The notes: generated by a model not told the origin, from the sequence alone. A stretch of DNA of 64,000 nucleotides from Lachnospiraceae bacterium (GCA_024697595.1 JAILFK010000026.1:1-64000), one strand, 5' to 3'; shown: positions 1-8,817, numbered from the stretch's first letter. A program made the numbers and translations.

Positions 1-138
1 AACAAAGATATTGATATTAATTATAATTTGGATAAGATAATTCATACTTTAGAGTGTATTCAAAGTTATTCTCTTTCTGATCCAGGAAGAACAAATATAG
101 AATTAAAACAACTAATAAAAGATTTAAAAAATATTTAA
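1..138 (+). CDS. 3' end of an unidentified protein (partial)
   Basis: Reading frame 1 is open from the first base to a TAA at 136-138, giving the last 45 residues of a protein that begins outside the window. The fragment is Asp/Asn/Lys/Leu-rich and probably helical, with no motif I recognise. The hairpin that follows it would end its transcript. The frame is likely real because it stops just before that hairpin, but a chance open frame in AT-rich DNA cannot be excluded. Confidence 0.5.
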   Translation, partial: NKDIDINYNLDKIIHTLECIQSYSLSDPGRTNIELKQLIKDLKNI

Positions 139-157
139 AATACTAGATATAGGGAAT

Positions 158-205
158 AATCTCCATAATGTTTCACGTGAAACATTTTGGAGATTTAGTT
201 TTTTA
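158..205 (+). terminator. Extended palindrome containing parS, also a terminator-like hairpin
   Basis: Positions 158-195 form a 38-bp palindrome with a single mismatched pair (166/187). It is centred on the parS core and followed by a T-rich run (197-205). As RNA it would fold into an intrinsic terminator for the gene ending at 138; as DNA it is a ParB site with extended arms. Confidence 0.6.
169..184. promoter_or_regulatory. parS site 1 (ParB/Spo0J binding site)
   Basis: The 16-bp palindrome TGTTTCACGTGAAACA matches the canonical chromosomal parS consensus known from B. subtilis and many other bacteria. It lies 249 bp upstream of parA, as expected for ParB nucleation next to its own operon. 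Confidence 0.95.
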
Positions 206-277
206 TAGAATATTTACCACTATATTTAGTATCAATCATTTATCAAAAATGAGAAAAATCCCAAGATATTGATGGAA

Positions 278-293
278 TGTTTCACGTGAAACA
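278..293. promoter_or_regulatory. parS site 2 (ParB/Spo0J binding site)
   Basis: A second perfect copy of TGTTTCACGTGAAACA lies 109 bp (start to start) from the first. Its flanks are not palindromic, unlike those of site 1. Two parS copies before parA should form a strong ParB loading platform. Confidence 0.95.
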
Positions 294-372
294 TTTATGT
301 TAAACATAATTTAATTAACTATATATAGTAGTTCAACCCTTAGAAATAGTGCGTTTTCCATAAAAAACCTGG

Positions 373-401
373 TGGAATTGATATTTTAGAAATGTTATAA
401 T
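373..401 (+). promoter_or_regulatory. Putative parA promoter
   Basis: A consensus -10 TATAAT is at 396-401, with a weak -35 (TGGAAT, 373-378) 17 bp upstream. Transcription would start near 408, which makes the in-frame ATG at 400 unusable and supports the parA start at 433. Confidence 0.45.
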
Positions 402-432
402 GTCAAAAGCACTAAAAGGAAAGGTAACGATA

Positions 433-1209
433 ATGAAAAAAGGGAGAATTATTGCAATAGCAAACCAAAAAGGAGGAGTTGGAAAAACAACTACTTCTAT
501 TAATTTGTCTGCATGTTTGGCAGAACTTGGAAAAGATGTATTGGTTATAGATGTGGATCCTCAGGGAAACACAACCAGTGGATTTGGTTTAGATAAGGAA
601 GAAATTGAAAATACAGTATATGAATTATTATTAGATGAGTGTACTGTTAAAGAAAGTATGGTAGAAGTACCAGGATTAGAGAAACTTAAGCTCATTGCTG
701 CCAATGAAAATTTAGCAGGAGCAGAGATTGAATTGTTGGATGATGAAAATAGATCTTATATCTTAAGAGATACTATTGATTATGTGCAAAATGATTTTGA
801 CTATATTATCATTGATTGTCCACCATCTCTAAACATTTTAACTATCAATGCTATGACTACAGCTGATTCTGTATTGGTTCCTATTCAATGTGAGTACTAT
901 GCTTTGGAGGGAATTAGTCAGTTAATGAAGACAATAGACCTTGTTCATAGCAGATTGAATTCAAAGTTAAAGATTGATGGTGTGGTATTTACTATGTATG
1001 ATGCAAGAACAAATCTATCATCAGATGTTGTAAATACTGTAAAAGATAACTTAAATGCAAAGGTTTATCAGACAATCATTCCTAGAAATGTAAGATTAGC
1101 TGAGGCTCCATCTCATGGCCTTCCTATTAATTTATATGATCCAAAGTCTGCAGGAGCAGAAAGCTACAGAAATTTAGCAAAAGAAATAATAGATAGAAAG
1201 GATATGTAG
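433..1209 (+). CDS. parA: Chromosome partitioning ATPase ParA (Soj)
   Basis: ParA-type Walker ATPase of chromosome segregation: ATP-bound dimers coat the nucleoid and are stimulated by ParB-parS complexes. The deviant Walker A motif KGGVGKTT lies at residues 13-20, DVDPQGN follows, and Walker B is in DYIIIDCPPS. The protein is 258 residues, typical for Soj. I start at 433 (MKKGRI) because it has an AAGGAAAGG Shine-Dalgarno; an ATG at 400 has no ribosome binding site and overlaps the likely -10 box. The gene is followed 4 bp later by parB. Confidence 0.96.
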   Translation: MKKGRIIAIANQKGGVGKTTTSINLSACLAELGKDVLVIDVDPQGNTTSGFGLDKEEIENTVYELLLDECTVKESMVEVPGLEKLKLIAANENLAGAEIELLDDENRSYILRDTIDYVQNDFDYIIIDCPPSLNILTINAMTTADSVLVPIQCEYYALEGISQLMKTIDLVHSRLNSKLKIDGVVFTMYDARTNLSSDVVNTVKDNLNAKVYQTIIPRNVRLAEAPSHGLPINLYDPKSAGAESYRNLAKEIIDRKDM

Positions 1210-1213
1210 AGCA

Positions 1214-2149
1214 ATGGCACCAAAGAAAAGTTCACGTGGATTAGGTAAAGGATTAGATTCTTTGATTCCAGTTAAGGAAGTGGAAGAACCAAAGAGTAGT
1301 AATAAAAAAAGTGATGACAACGTAAAAGATGGCAATACTATATATGTAGATATAAATAAGGTTGAACCAAATCCTGATCAGCCAAGAAAAGATTTTGATC
1401 CGGATGCTTTGCAGGATTTATCAGATTCTATTAAAGAAAAAGGTGTACTCGCACCACTTTGGGTACATGAAGTAGAAAAAAATAAAAAGAAGTATTATGA
1501 GATTATTGCTGGTGAGCGTAGATGGAGAGCTTCAAAGGAAGCTGGATTAAAGGAACTTCCAGTAATAGTTATGGATTTATCTGAACAGGAAATAGTAGAG
1601 ATTTCTCTTATTGAAAATATTCAAAGAGAGGATTTAAATCCTATTGAGGAAGCATTGGCATATAAGAGATTGCTTGATGAGTTTAACTTAAAACAGGATG
1701 ATGTTGCCAAGAGAGTATCAAAGAGTAGAGTTGCAATTACAAATTCTATGAGACTTCTTAAGTTAGATGATAGAGTTCAGCAACTTGTAATTGATAAGAT
1801 TATTCCTACAGGAAGTGCAAGAGCTTTACTTAGTTTGGATGATAAAGATAAGCAGTATGAGTTTGCTCAGAGAATTCTTGATGAGAAGATGACTGTTCGT
1901 GATGTTGAAAGAGAAATCAAGAAATTCCAAAATGAGAAGAATAATCCTGATAAGGCTACAAAAAATGAAATCGATCCTAAGCTCCTTGTAATATACAATG
2001 AGTTTCAGGAAAAGTTAAAGAGTGTCCTTGGTACAAAGGTTACAATCAATCCAAAGGATAATCGTCGAGGAAAGATTGAAATCGAGTACTATAATCAGGA
2101 TGAATTAGATAGAATTATTGATATGCTTATGGAAGCAAAAGCAGAATAA
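1214..2149 (+). CDS. parB: Chromosome partitioning protein ParB (Spo0J)
   Basis: ParB binds the two parS sites upstream of parA and spreads as a CTP-dependent clamp. The N-terminus has the ParA-interacting basic segment RGLGKGLDSLIP (residues 8-19). The ParB/Srx domain follows, with the CTP-binding motif GERRWRA, then the helix-turn-helix around KQDDVAKRVSKSRVAITNS and a C-terminal dimerization domain. The length of 311 residues is normal. It forms an operon with parA. Confidence 0.96.
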   Translation: MAPKKSSRGLGKGLDSLIPVKEVEEPKSSNKKSDDNVKDGNTIYVDINKVEPNPDQPRKDFDPDALQDLSDSIKEKGVLAPLWVHEVEKNKKKYYEIIAGERRWRASKEAGLKELPVIVMDLSEQEIVEISLIENIQREDLNPIEEALAYKRLLDEFNLKQDDVAKRVSKSRVAITNSMRLLKLDDRVQQLVIDKIIPTGSARALLSLDDKDKQYEFAQRILDEKMTVRDVEREIKKFQNEKNNPDKATKNEIDPKLLVIYNEFQEKLKSVLGTKVTINPKDNRRGKIEIEYYNQDELDRIIDMLMEAKAE

Positions 2150-2194
2150 TAGAGAACATAATATAGAACAAATGTTCGAGAATAGAGGTTAATT

Positions 2195-2689
2195 ATGATA
2201 GAGAAGTATTTAGGCATAAGCACAGATTATGTTATTATATTTATGGCAGCACTTATACTGCTTCTTATAATTTTGATGATTATAAATGTTGCACAGATGT
2301 CAAAATTAAAAAAGAGATATAAGATTTTTATGGAAGGTAATAATGCTAAATCTCTTGAGGATACATTGATATATAGATTAGATCAGGTTGATGATTTAAT
2401 TGAAAGTAATGCGAAAAATGAGAGAAATATTGATAGCATTATAAGTAGAATGAAATATGACTTCCAAAAGTATGGTCTTGTAAAATATGATGCATTGGAT
2501 GAATTGGGTGGAAAACTTAGTTTTACTCTTGCTATGTTAAATGAGAAGGATGATGGATTCGTTTTAAATTCTGTTCATAGTAGAGAGGGTTGCTACACTT
2601 ACGTAAAAGAGATTATTGGTGGAAATGCTATTATTCCTTTGGCAGAAGAAGAGCAACAAGCATTGGATGAGGCTTTAAAGGAAGACTAA
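2195..2689 (+). CDS. DUF4446 family membrane-anchored protein
   Basis: 164-residue protein with one N-terminal transmembrane helix (about residues 13-34), a charged probably helical segment, and a compact C-terminal domain containing SFTLAMLN and a Ser-Arg-Glu-Gly (SREG) motif typical of DUF4446. Genes of this family often sit directly behind parAB in Clostridia, as here (45-bp gap). The function is unknown; location suggests a role at the origin-proximal nucleoid or cell pole, but that is inference. It has its own AGAGG ribosome binding site. Confidence 0.75.
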   Translation: MIEKYLGISTDYVIIFMAALILLLIILMIINVAQMSKLKKRYKIFMEGNNAKSLEDTLIYRLDQVDDLIESNAKNERNIDSIISRMKYDFQKYGLVKYDALDELGGKLSFTLAMLNEKDDGFVLNSVHSREGCYTYVKEIIGGNAIIPLAEEEQQALDEALKED

Positions 2690-2704
2690 AAGAGAGGAAA
2701 TTAT

Positions 2705-3574
2705 ATGCACAGTTATATGTCTGCAGTTGGTTTTTCAAAAATAACCAATGAGGAATTAGACAAATTACTATATAGTGCTATTCGAAGTTCTGAATTAAGT
2801 GAAACAGCAGTGAATTCTGATAATAGTAACTATGTAGAAATTAGAATGAGTGTATGTAAAAATATGGGAATAGCTATTAGAGGAACTTATGATGATGAGG
2901 ATGCCTTTAAGATTGATTACTATTTTCCATATTATATAGGTAGTACAGTATCTACTGATTGTGATTTTGAAATTATAAAACAGTCTGATCGTGAAAGTTA
3001 TCAGGGTTGGGCTGATGAACCTAAACTTGGTGTAAGCTTAATATTTTTCTTAGACAATATGATGACCTATCTCAATAAATATAAAGATAGATCTGCTTTT
3101 TATGGCGAGAGATATAGGAAAATATATTTATCAGGATTGTCTTTAGATGGAAAAGTATTATTGCCAGCTAAAGAAGACATAAAAAATAAGGATAGAATAG
3201 ATAATAATCGAGCATCATTGGTGTCAAAAGCCAGAGAAGGTGATGTTGATGCAATTGAAAATCTCACATTAGAAGATATAGATACATATGCGATGATTTC
3301 AAGAAGAATATCTAAAGAAGATATTTATAGTATAGTAAAAACTTCTTTCATGCCATTCGGAATTGAAAGTGACAAATATTCAGTAATTGGTATAATTAAA
3401 GATGTAAAAGAATATATAAATCAGATAACCATGGAGGAAATGTATATTTTACAATTGTCTGTAAATGATATGTTCATGGAGGTTTGTATAAATAAGAAGA
3501 ATCTGCTTGGTGAACCAAAAGTAGGCAGAAGATTCAAAGGAAATATATGGCTTCAGGGTCATATAGAGTTTTAG
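2705..3574 (+). CDS. DUF3881 family protein
   Basis: 289-residue soluble protein beginning MHSYMSAVGFSKI and ending in a small beta-rich domain (KVGRRFKGNIWLQG). This matches the DUF3881 family, essentially restricted to Lachnospiraceae. No catalytic motif, signal peptide or membrane segment is visible. It follows the DUF4446 gene by 15 bp with an AGAGAGGAAA ribosome binding site, so it is probably the last gene of the parAB operon. Function unknown; it is useful as a lineage marker. Confidence 0.7.
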   Translation: MHSYMSAVGFSKITNEELDKLLYSAIRSSELSETAVNSDNSNYVEIRMSVCKNMGIAIRGTYDDEDAFKIDYYFPYYIGSTVSTDCDFEIIKQSDRESYQGWADEPKLGVSLIFFLDNMMTYLNKYKDRSAFYGERYRKIYLSGLSLDGKVLLPAKEDIKNKDRIDNNRASLVSKAREGDVDAIENLTLEDIDTYAMISRRISKEDIYSIVKTSFMPFGIESDKYSVIGIIKDVKEYINQITMEEMYILQLSVNDMFMEVCINKKNLLGEPKVGRRFKGNIWLQGHIEF

Positions 3575-3627
3575 CAGGTGATAAGGTCAACTTTCCTTAA
3601 TTTATTAGTAGGCTAAATCACCAATTA

Positions 3628-3699
3628 GCCCCTTTAGTTAAATGGATATAACAAGTCCCTCCTAAGGATTAGTTATCAGTTCGATTCTGGTAGGGGGCG
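3628..3699 (+). tRNA. tRNA-Arg (anticodon CCU)
   Basis: A complete 72-nt cloverleaf: acceptor GCCCCTT pairs with AGGGGGC (one G-U), D stem GTTA/TAAC, anticodon stem AGTCC/GGATT, anticodon loop CTCCTAA (anticodon CCT in DNA), and T stem ATCAG/CTGGT with loop TTCGATT. The discriminator is G and CCA is not encoded. It reads the rare AGG codon. It stands alone between the DUF3881 gene and the next CDS. Confidence 0.95.
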
Positions 3700-3781
3700 T
3701 TATTTTATAGTTATTGAAAATATGTTGTTTTGATAAGGCAGTACAAGACTAGAAATCATTTACTGAGAGTAGGAGAAGTTT

Positions 3782-5119
3782 ATGAAAAAGAGAACAAAGT
3801 CAGGTAATGTAGAAAGAAAAAGAAAGGAAGAGTCTTTTAGTACTATAAAGTCTAAAATGATAATTGCTATTTCTAGTATTATAGAGATAATGTTTCTTCT
3901 TCTAGAATTATATTTTATGACCCATGCCGAGGACGCTATTTTAATTATGGTAGTGGTTGCAGTATGTATGGCTGTAGTGTTGTTTGTACTAGTGATGGAA
4001 ATTCTTGATTTATCTCAGCAAAACAAAGATAGAGATAGACAAGAGTTTGAAGATTTATATAAAGCTCAAAAGGCATCATATATTGCTCTTAGAAAATATT
4101 TCGATGATATAAATAACAGACTTAATACAATAGAGGAAAGTGCTGATTATAGAGAAGAGATAATCAATGCTCAGAAAGCTGTTGCTAAGGTAACAATTAA
4201 TAGAAGTAAAGAAAATACAGATGCTTTGATGAATTCTAATGATGAGTTGATAAAGCATATTTTTGGTTTTGAGACAAAACTCCAGGAAAACAATGATGAG
4301 TTGATGAAACAAAATCAGGAATTGATGGAGAAAACAAAATCAGACTTATTGGAGCAGACAAAAGCTGATTTAGAGAATTCAAACAGTAATCTTCAAAGCC
4401 AATTTGATATGTTACAAAGTAAATTACAACAGATGGAAGAAGAAATCAATTCTATTGAGGTAAAGGCTGTTGTCGCTCCACCAGATGCAAGTCAGACGGT
4501 TGATAATTCTGCATCAGAAAATATGGTTTCAGAAGAAGCAGAAGATGACATTAATGATGATGACATAAATGCAATGCTTGAAAGCTTGCAGGCAGATACA
4601 GAGGCAATGGCAAATGAGTCAACTAGCGAAAGTGAAGATGTAGCAGATGAAGCAGAAGATATAGATGCAATGTTGGCAGATTTACAAAATGCAGTGGAGG
4701 AGCCAGTTGCTGAAGAACCAGTAGCAGAAGAGCCAGTTGCTGAAGAACCAGTAGCAGAAGAGCCAGTTGCAGAGGAACCAGTTGAAGAACCGGTTGCAGA
4801 GGAACCAGTTGAAGAACCGGTTGCAGAAGAAGCGGTTGCAGAGGAACCAGTTGAAGAAGCAGTTGCTGAAGAACCTGCAGTGGAAGAGCCAGCGGCAGAA
4901 GAGCCAGCGGAAGATCCACTGGCAGCATTTGACACATCAGATCCAAACAAGCAATTATCTCCAGATGAGATAGCAGCTATGTTTGCAGCAGCATCTGGTG
5001 AAGAACCAGTGAAAAAGGAGGAGCCTGAGGAAAAACCTCCAATGCCAGAGTTATCTGACGATCCTAATAAACAGTTATCGCCAGATGAAATAGCAGCATT
5101 GTTTGCAAATGTACAATAG
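3782..5119 (+). CDS. Membrane-anchored coiled-coil protein with Glu-Pro-Val-Ala repeat
   Basis: Unrecognised 445-residue protein. A basic N-terminus is followed by two transmembrane helices (about 26-46 and 53-74), then a long heptad-rich coiled coil (about 80-225) and an acidic linker. A low-complexity stretch of EEPVA-type repeats spans about residues 305-379 (DNA 4694-4920). The C-terminus carries two copies of a short motif, DPNKQLSPDEIAA(M/L)FA, near residues 389 and 427. Both ends of the membrane pair should face the cytoplasm, leaving a long acidic tail. The layout suggests a scaffold or polar tether, but this is inference. The paired motif loosely resembles the LSQxEIDALL sequence at the N-terminus of FliM. 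Confidence 0.8.
   Translation: MKKRTKSGNVERKRKEESFSTIKSKMIIAISSIIEIMFLLLELYFMTHAEDAILIMVVVAVCMAVVLFVLVMEILDLSQQNKDRDRQEFEDLYKAQKASYIALRKYFDDINNRLNTIEESADYREEIINAQKAVAKVTINRSKENTDALMNSNDELIKHIFGFETKLQENNDELMKQNQELMEKTKSDLLEQTKADLENSNSNLQSQFDMLQSKLQQMEEEINSIEVKAVVAPPDASQTVDNSASENMVSEEAEDDINDDDINAMLESLQADTEAMANESTSESEDVADEAEDIDAMLADLQNAVEEPVAEEPVAEEPVAEEPVAEEPVAEEPVEEPVAEEPVEEPVAEEAVAEEPVEEAVAEEPAVEEPAAEEPAEDPLAAFDTSDPNKQLSPDEIAAMFAAASGEEPVKKEEPEEKPPMPELSDDPNKQLSPDEIAALFANVQ
4694..4920 (+). repeat. Degenerate 15-18 bp coding tandem repeat (EEPVA/EEPVE)
   Basis: About a dozen in-frame units encode Glu-Glu-Pro-Val-Ala or Glu-Glu-Pro-Val. Codons alternate (GAG CCA, GAA CCA, GAA CCG), so the DNA units are not identical. 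Unit length is a multiple of 3, so copy-number change by slippage would keep the frame. It produces long spurious open frames in other readings. Confidence 0.85.
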
Positions 5120-5128
5120 ATTTTATAG

Positions 5129-5187
5129 ATATCCTAGGTTTATACATGTTAAAAAGTTTTAACATAGTCAAATCTAGGATATTTTTA
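5129..5187 (+). terminator. Intrinsic terminator with a long hairpin
   Basis: ATATCCTAG (5129-5137) pairs with CTAGGATAT (5174-5182), with further pairing inside the arms (GTTAAAA/TTTTAAC) and a short T run. It follows the stop codon at 5119 by 9 bp. Confidence 0.75.
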
Positions 5188-5290
5188 AATTAGGAATCCT
5201 TGAAAAAAGATGATTTTATAATATAAAGTCCTTTATAAAATTTATAGAAAAATAATCTAAAAAACAAATAAAAATTTTTTAAAAAAGTAC

Positions 5291-5319
5291 TTGCAAAACC
5301 TGAAATAATACTATATACT
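5291..5319 (+). promoter_or_regulatory. Promoter of tRNA-Lys
   Basis: TTGCAA (5291-5296), a 17-bp spacer, and TATACT (5314-5319) make a near-consensus vegetative promoter. The expected start lies near 5326, about 29 bp before the tRNA. Confidence 0.75.
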
Positions 5320-5354
5320 TATACAAGTGTTCAGCAAGGACACTAAATAAATAT

Positions 5355-5427
5355 GCGCGACTAGCTCAGCTGGCAGAGCACCTGACTCTTAATCAGGGTG
5401 TCCAGGGTTCGAACCCCTGGTCGCGCA
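5355..5427 (+). tRNA. tRNA-Lys (anticodon CUU)
   Basis: 73-nt cloverleaf: acceptor GCGCGAC/GTCGCGC, D stem GCTC/GAGC, anticodon stem CCTGA/TCAGG with loop CTCTTAA (anticodon CTT), and T stem CAGGG/CCCTG with loop TTCGAAC. The discriminator is A and CCA is not encoded. It is a single-gene unit with its own promoter. Confidence 0.97.
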
Positions 5428-5516
5428 TTTCAAAGAGTGTTGGATTTAGTATAGGACTAGGTTCGGCGCTTTTTATTTTGCACATTTTAAATATAAGAGA
5501 GATTTACGGTGTTATT

Positions 5517-5544
5517 CTGTCCTATTTTGTAGGGCAGATTTTTT
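5517..5544 (+). terminator. Intrinsic terminator downstream of tRNA-Lys
   Basis: CTGTCCTA (5517-5524) pairs with TAGGGCAG (5530-5537, one G-U) across a 5-nt loop, followed by a T-rich tail. Confidence 0.75.
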
Positions 5545-5582
5545 GTGTATATAAATAGTGATAAAAAAATCAAAATAGAGGT

Positions 5583-5731
5583 AGCATTGAATTATAATAA
5601 TGATAAAAGAAAGAAGACGATTATATCAAAAATATAATAAAGGAAAAATTAAGAAGGCGGTTGTATCAAAAATTCAATAAAGGAAAAATCAAGAAAGCGA
5701 TAGTAACAAAATGTAATAATGATATAATCAA
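5583..5731. repeat. Imperfect 40-bp tandem repeats in the leader of the sugar kinase gene
   Basis: Three head-to-tail units of 40, 40 and 39 bp (5613-5652, 5653-5692, 5693-5731) follow a partial, more diverged unit (5583-5612). Units 1 and 2 match at about 34 of 40 positions; unit 3 is more diverged. The remainder of the 386-bp gap between tRNA-Lys and the kinase holds the terminator above and the kinase ribosome binding site, with no gene that I can see. The period is not a multiple of three, so this is not a decayed coding repeat. The units could be regulator binding sites. Confidence 0.7.
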
Positions 5732-5813
5732 GATAGTTGAAATATAGGAAAGTTGGAAATAAAGATAAAAGACAGTAGGTACTATTTTTATTGGATAAAG
5801 AGAGAAGGTTAAC

Positions 5814-7412
5814 ATGGGAGAAAAAGAAATTATTGAAAATGGTGAGGCAATACTTGGTATTGAATTTGGATCAACTAGAATAAAGGCTGTATTAATAGAT
5901 GAAAGCGCAAAAGTATTGTCTACAGGGGATTTTGAGTGGGAAAATCATTTGGAAAAGGGTTTTTGGACATACCATGAAGATGAAATATGGAATGGACTAC
6001 AAACATGTTTTGCAAACTTGAAAGTAGATATTAAAGATAAATATGATGTAGAGTTGAAAAATGTTAAATCTCTGGGAATCAGTGCAATGATGCATGGATA
6101 TTTAGCATTTGACAAAAATGGAAAAATGCTGGTTCCATTTAGAACCTGGAGAAATAGCAATACCACAGAAGCTGCGAAAATCTTAAGCGAGAAGTTACAA
6201 TATAATATTCCGGAAAGATGGAGTATAGCTCACTTGTATCAGGCGGTATTAAGTGGTGAAGACCATATAGATAAAATAGACTATATTACAACCTTGGCAG
6301 GATATATACACTGGAAGCTGACGGGAGAGAGAGTTTTAGGTGTGGGAGATGCATCTGGAATGTTTCCTATAGACTCAAAAACAAAGGATTACAACGAACA
6401 GAAAATCAAGATATGTAATAACCTATTAAAAGATAAGGGTGTAAATATTGAGTTAAAAAATATTTTGCCAAAGGTCAAGCAGGCAGGTGAAAATGCAGGA
6501 TATTTGACAAAAGAGGGAACAAAATTACTAGATCCTACAGGAGAACTCATGGAAGGGGCTATTGTGGCACCACCTGAGGGAGATGCAGGAACAGGAATGG
6601 TTGCCACTAACAGTGTAAAGATAAAAACGGGAAATGTATCTGCTGGAACATCAGTATTTGCAATGATAGTCCTTGAAAAGGAATTAGAGGACTACTACTC
6701 TCAAATAGATATGGTAACAACACCTGATGGCAACCCAGTGGCAATGGTTCACGCAAATAACTGTACAAGTGATATAAATGCTTGGGTAAATATAATAAAA
6801 GAATCCATGGAAACCTATGGTATAAGTGTTGATGTGGGAAAATTATATACAGCTTTGTTTAATAAATCTCTAGAGGGCGATTCAGATTGTGGTGGGTTAT
6901 TATCATACGGATTTATATCTGGTGAGAATATAATGGAATGCAGTACGGGTCGACCAATGTATGTACGAGGAGAAAATGCTAATTTTAATATAGCTAATTT
7001 TATGCGAAGCCATATTTATACAGCCTTTGGCGCATTGAAGGTAGGTATGGATATCTTAAAAGAGAGAGAATCAATAGACGTTGAGACTATTTACGGTCAC
7101 GGCGGGATATTTAAAACACCGGGTGTTGCTCAAAGATTTCTTGCAGCAGCCATAGATACTCCGGTATCACTTATGTCTACAGCGGGAGAAGGCGGTCCGT
7201 GGGGCATGGCGATTTTAGCAGCCTATGCCTTTAAAAAACAAAAAATGGATTACAATAAGTCTCTAGATATATATTTGGAGTATGAGATTTTTGTAGAAAG
7301 TCAAAAGCAGGTTATTACTCCAGATAAAGAGGAAGTAGAAGGCTTTAAAAAATATATAGAAAACTATAAAAAAGGTATAGATGTGGAGAAAAAGGCTATC
7401 GAGCTATTATAG
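5814..7412 (+). CDS. FGGY-family carbohydrate kinase, probable ribulokinase
   Basis: 532-residue sugar kinase of the FGGY (actin-like ATPase) family. The N-terminal phosphate motif is [10 protein letters not shown] (residues 14-23, Glu in place of the common Asp). [13 protein letters not shown] segment carries a candidate catalytic Asp, and the C-terminal ATPase motif includes GEGGPWGMA. Its partner gene 11 bp downstream encodes L-ribulose-5-phosphate 4-epimerase, so the likely reaction is L-ribulose to L-ribulose 5-phosphate in L-arabinose use. It is not a classic AraB and could be annotated xylulokinase-like. No isomerase or transporter lies nearby. The start has an AGAGAAGG ribosome binding site. 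Confidence 0.8.
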   Translation: MGEKEIIENGEAILGIEFGSTRIKAVLIDESAKVLSTGDFEWENHLEKGFWTYHEDEIWNGLQTCFANLKVDIKDKYDVELKNVKSLGISAMMHGYLAFDKNGKMLVPFRTWRNSNTTEAAKILSEKLQYNIPERWSIAHLYQAVLSGEDHIDKIDYITTLAGYIHWKLTGERVLGVGDASGMFPIDSKTKDYNEQKIKICNNLLKDKGVNIELKNILPKVKQAGENAGYLTKEGTKLLDPTGELMEGAIVAPPEGDAGTGMVATNSVKIKTGNVSAGTSVFAMIVLEKELEDYYSQIDMVTTPDGNPVAMVHANNCTSDINAWVNIIKESMETYGISVDVGKLYTALFNKSLEGDSDCGGLLSYGFISGENIMECSTGRPMYVRGENANFNIANFMRSHIYTAFGALKVGMDILKERESIDVETIYGHGGIFKTPGVAQRFLAAAIDTPVSLMSTAGEGGPWGMAILAAYAFKKQKMDYNKSLDIYLEYEIFVESQKQVITPDKEEVEGFKKYIENYKKGIDVEKKAIELL

Positions 7413-7423
7413 GAGGAGAAAAA

Positions 7424-8125
7424 ATGTTAGAACAGTTAAAACAGGAAGTTTATCTAGCCAATATGATGTTGCCTAGCTATAGCTTAGTAACATTTACATG
7501 GGGAAATGTAAGTGGAATAGATAGAGAAGAGGGGTTATTTGTAATTAAACCAAGTGGTGTGGATTATGATAAATTGACTCCTGAAGATATGGTGGTTGTT
7601 GATTTAAAAGGAAACAAGATAGAGGGAAGATATAACCCATCTTCTGATACAGCTACACATATGGTTTTGTATAATAAATTTCCTAAAATAGGAGGAATAG
7701 TTCATACTCATTCAACATGGGCAACAAGCTGGGCTCAGTCTGGAAGATCAATTCCATGTTATGGAACAACACATGCTGATTATATATATGGAGAGGTTCC
7801 TTGTGTAAGAAATTTAACGAAGGAAGAAATTGATGAAGCCTATGAGTTAAACACAGGAAAATTAATAACTAGTCATTTTGATAAAAATAGTATTGACTAT
7901 GTGGCAACACCAGCAGTACTATGCAAAAATCATGGACCTTTTACTTGGGGAAAAGATGCCAAGGAAGCGGTACACAATGCAGTAGTTTTAGAAGAAGTAG
8001 CTAAGATGGCCTATAACACCGAGATGTTAAATAAAGAGGTAATGCCTGCTCCTGAAAAATTACAGGAGAAGCATTACCTTAGAAAGCATGGCGCCCATGC
8101 ATATTATGGACAGTGTAAAGAATAA
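7424..8125 (+). CDS. araD: L-ribulose-5-phosphate 4-epimerase
   Basis: Class II aldolase-like, Zn-dependent epimerase converting L-ribulose 5-phosphate to D-xylulose 5-phosphate, the entry to the pentose phosphate pathway. The expected metal ligands are visible: His94 and His96 in the HTHS motif and His170 in CKNHGPF. Other family motifs are GNVSG (27-31), KPSG (42-45) and Asp75. The length (233 residues) matches E. coli AraD. It is translated from a strong AGGAGG site 11 bp after the kinase, so the two form an operon. Confidence 0.92.
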   Translation: MLEQLKQEVYLANMMLPSYSLVTFTWGNVSGIDREEGLFVIKPSGVDYDKLTPEDMVVVDLKGNKIEGRYNPSSDTATHMVLYNKFPKIGGIVHTHSTWATSWAQSGRSIPCYGTTHADYIYGEVPCVRNLTKEEIDEAYELNTGKLITSHFDKNSIDYVATPAVLCKNHGPFTWGKDAKEAVHNAVVLEEVAKMAYNTEMLNKEVMPAPEKLQEKHYLRKHGAHAYYGQCKE

Positions 8126-8157
8126 ACATTTATCATTTTAAAATCATATAAAATAAT

Positions 8158-8817
8158 TTAAATTCTGCTACATATCAATTTGCAGATGGGATTACCTTGA
8201 GATGAGAATTTTTCCTCATATTCCGTCATGATATTGCCTACATTCATGGCAGCATCATGATGGAGATCAAAGGTATGAGCATCCAATTTCCAAATATTTG
8301 AATCATTTATCTCATCAAGAGAAAAATTAAATAGATCTACGTTGTCAGTTTTGAATTCAATAAATCCATCATTTTTTAAAATCTTATCATATCTGGCTAA
8401 AAACTCACGAGAAGTAAGTCTTCTCTTAGCATGACGATCCTTTGGCCAAGGATCAGAAAAGTTAAGATATATTTTATCAACTTCATCAGGCGCAAAAATC
8501 GTATCAATATTTTTGGCATCGAAACACAGGAATTTTAGATTGTCAAGATGAATACCATCGTTTTCAAGAGATTCCAATTTTTGAACCGCTCTAAGAATAA
8601 CGCTGGTATATCGCTCGATTCCTATATAGTTAATCTCTGGATGAGCAATGGCCATATTTATGATAAATTGTCCCTTTCCCATACCTATTTCAATATGAAG
8701 ATCCTGTTTTTTTGGAAAATAGTCATGCCATTTACCAAGAAGTTTTTCTGGTTCATGTATACAATGGGAACTGTTGGCGATAACTTCGTCTGCCCCTGGA
8801 ATATTTCTAAGTCGCAT
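8158..8817 (-). CDS. trmB: tRNA (guanine-N7-)-methyltransferase
   Basis: SAM-dependent methyltransferase that makes m7G46 in the tRNA variable loop. The SAM motif EIGMGKGQF and the family signature NFSDPWPKDRHAKRRL are present. The length of 219 residues is typical. The gene is convergent to araD and divergent from the carboxypeptidase gene; an AGGAGG site lies just before the ATG. Housekeeping function, monocistronic here. Confidence 0.95.
   Translation of the reverse strand: MRLRNIPGADEVIANSSHCIHEPEKLLGKWHDYFPKKQDLHIEIGMGKGQFIINMAIAHPEINYIGIERYTSVILRAVQKLESLENDGIHLDNLKFLCFDAKNIDTIFAPDEVDKIYLNFSDPWPKDRHAKRRLTSREFLARYDKILKNDGFIEFKTDNVDLFNFSLDEINDSNIWKLDAHTFDLHHDAAMNVGNIMTEYEEKFSSQGNPICKLICSRI

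Noticed and set aside
400..432. ATG at 400 as the parA start
   Set aside because: It lacks a ribosome binding site and overlaps the TATAAT box at 396-401, while ATG 433 has a good site and gives the normal family length.
4492..4950. Long Ser/Ala/Gly-rich minus-strand frame opposite the Glu-Pro repeat
   Set aside because: It is the mirror of a plus-strand low-complexity repeat; no ribosome binding site and no sequence outside the repeat that looks like a protein.
4767..4973. Gln/Asn/Leu-rich plus-strand frame overlapping the repeat
   Set aside because: Shifted reading of the same repeat, without start signals or a plausible fold.
5583..5731. CRISPR-like array
   Set aside because: The 40-bp units are contiguous without spacers, are imperfect, and no cas gene is nearby.
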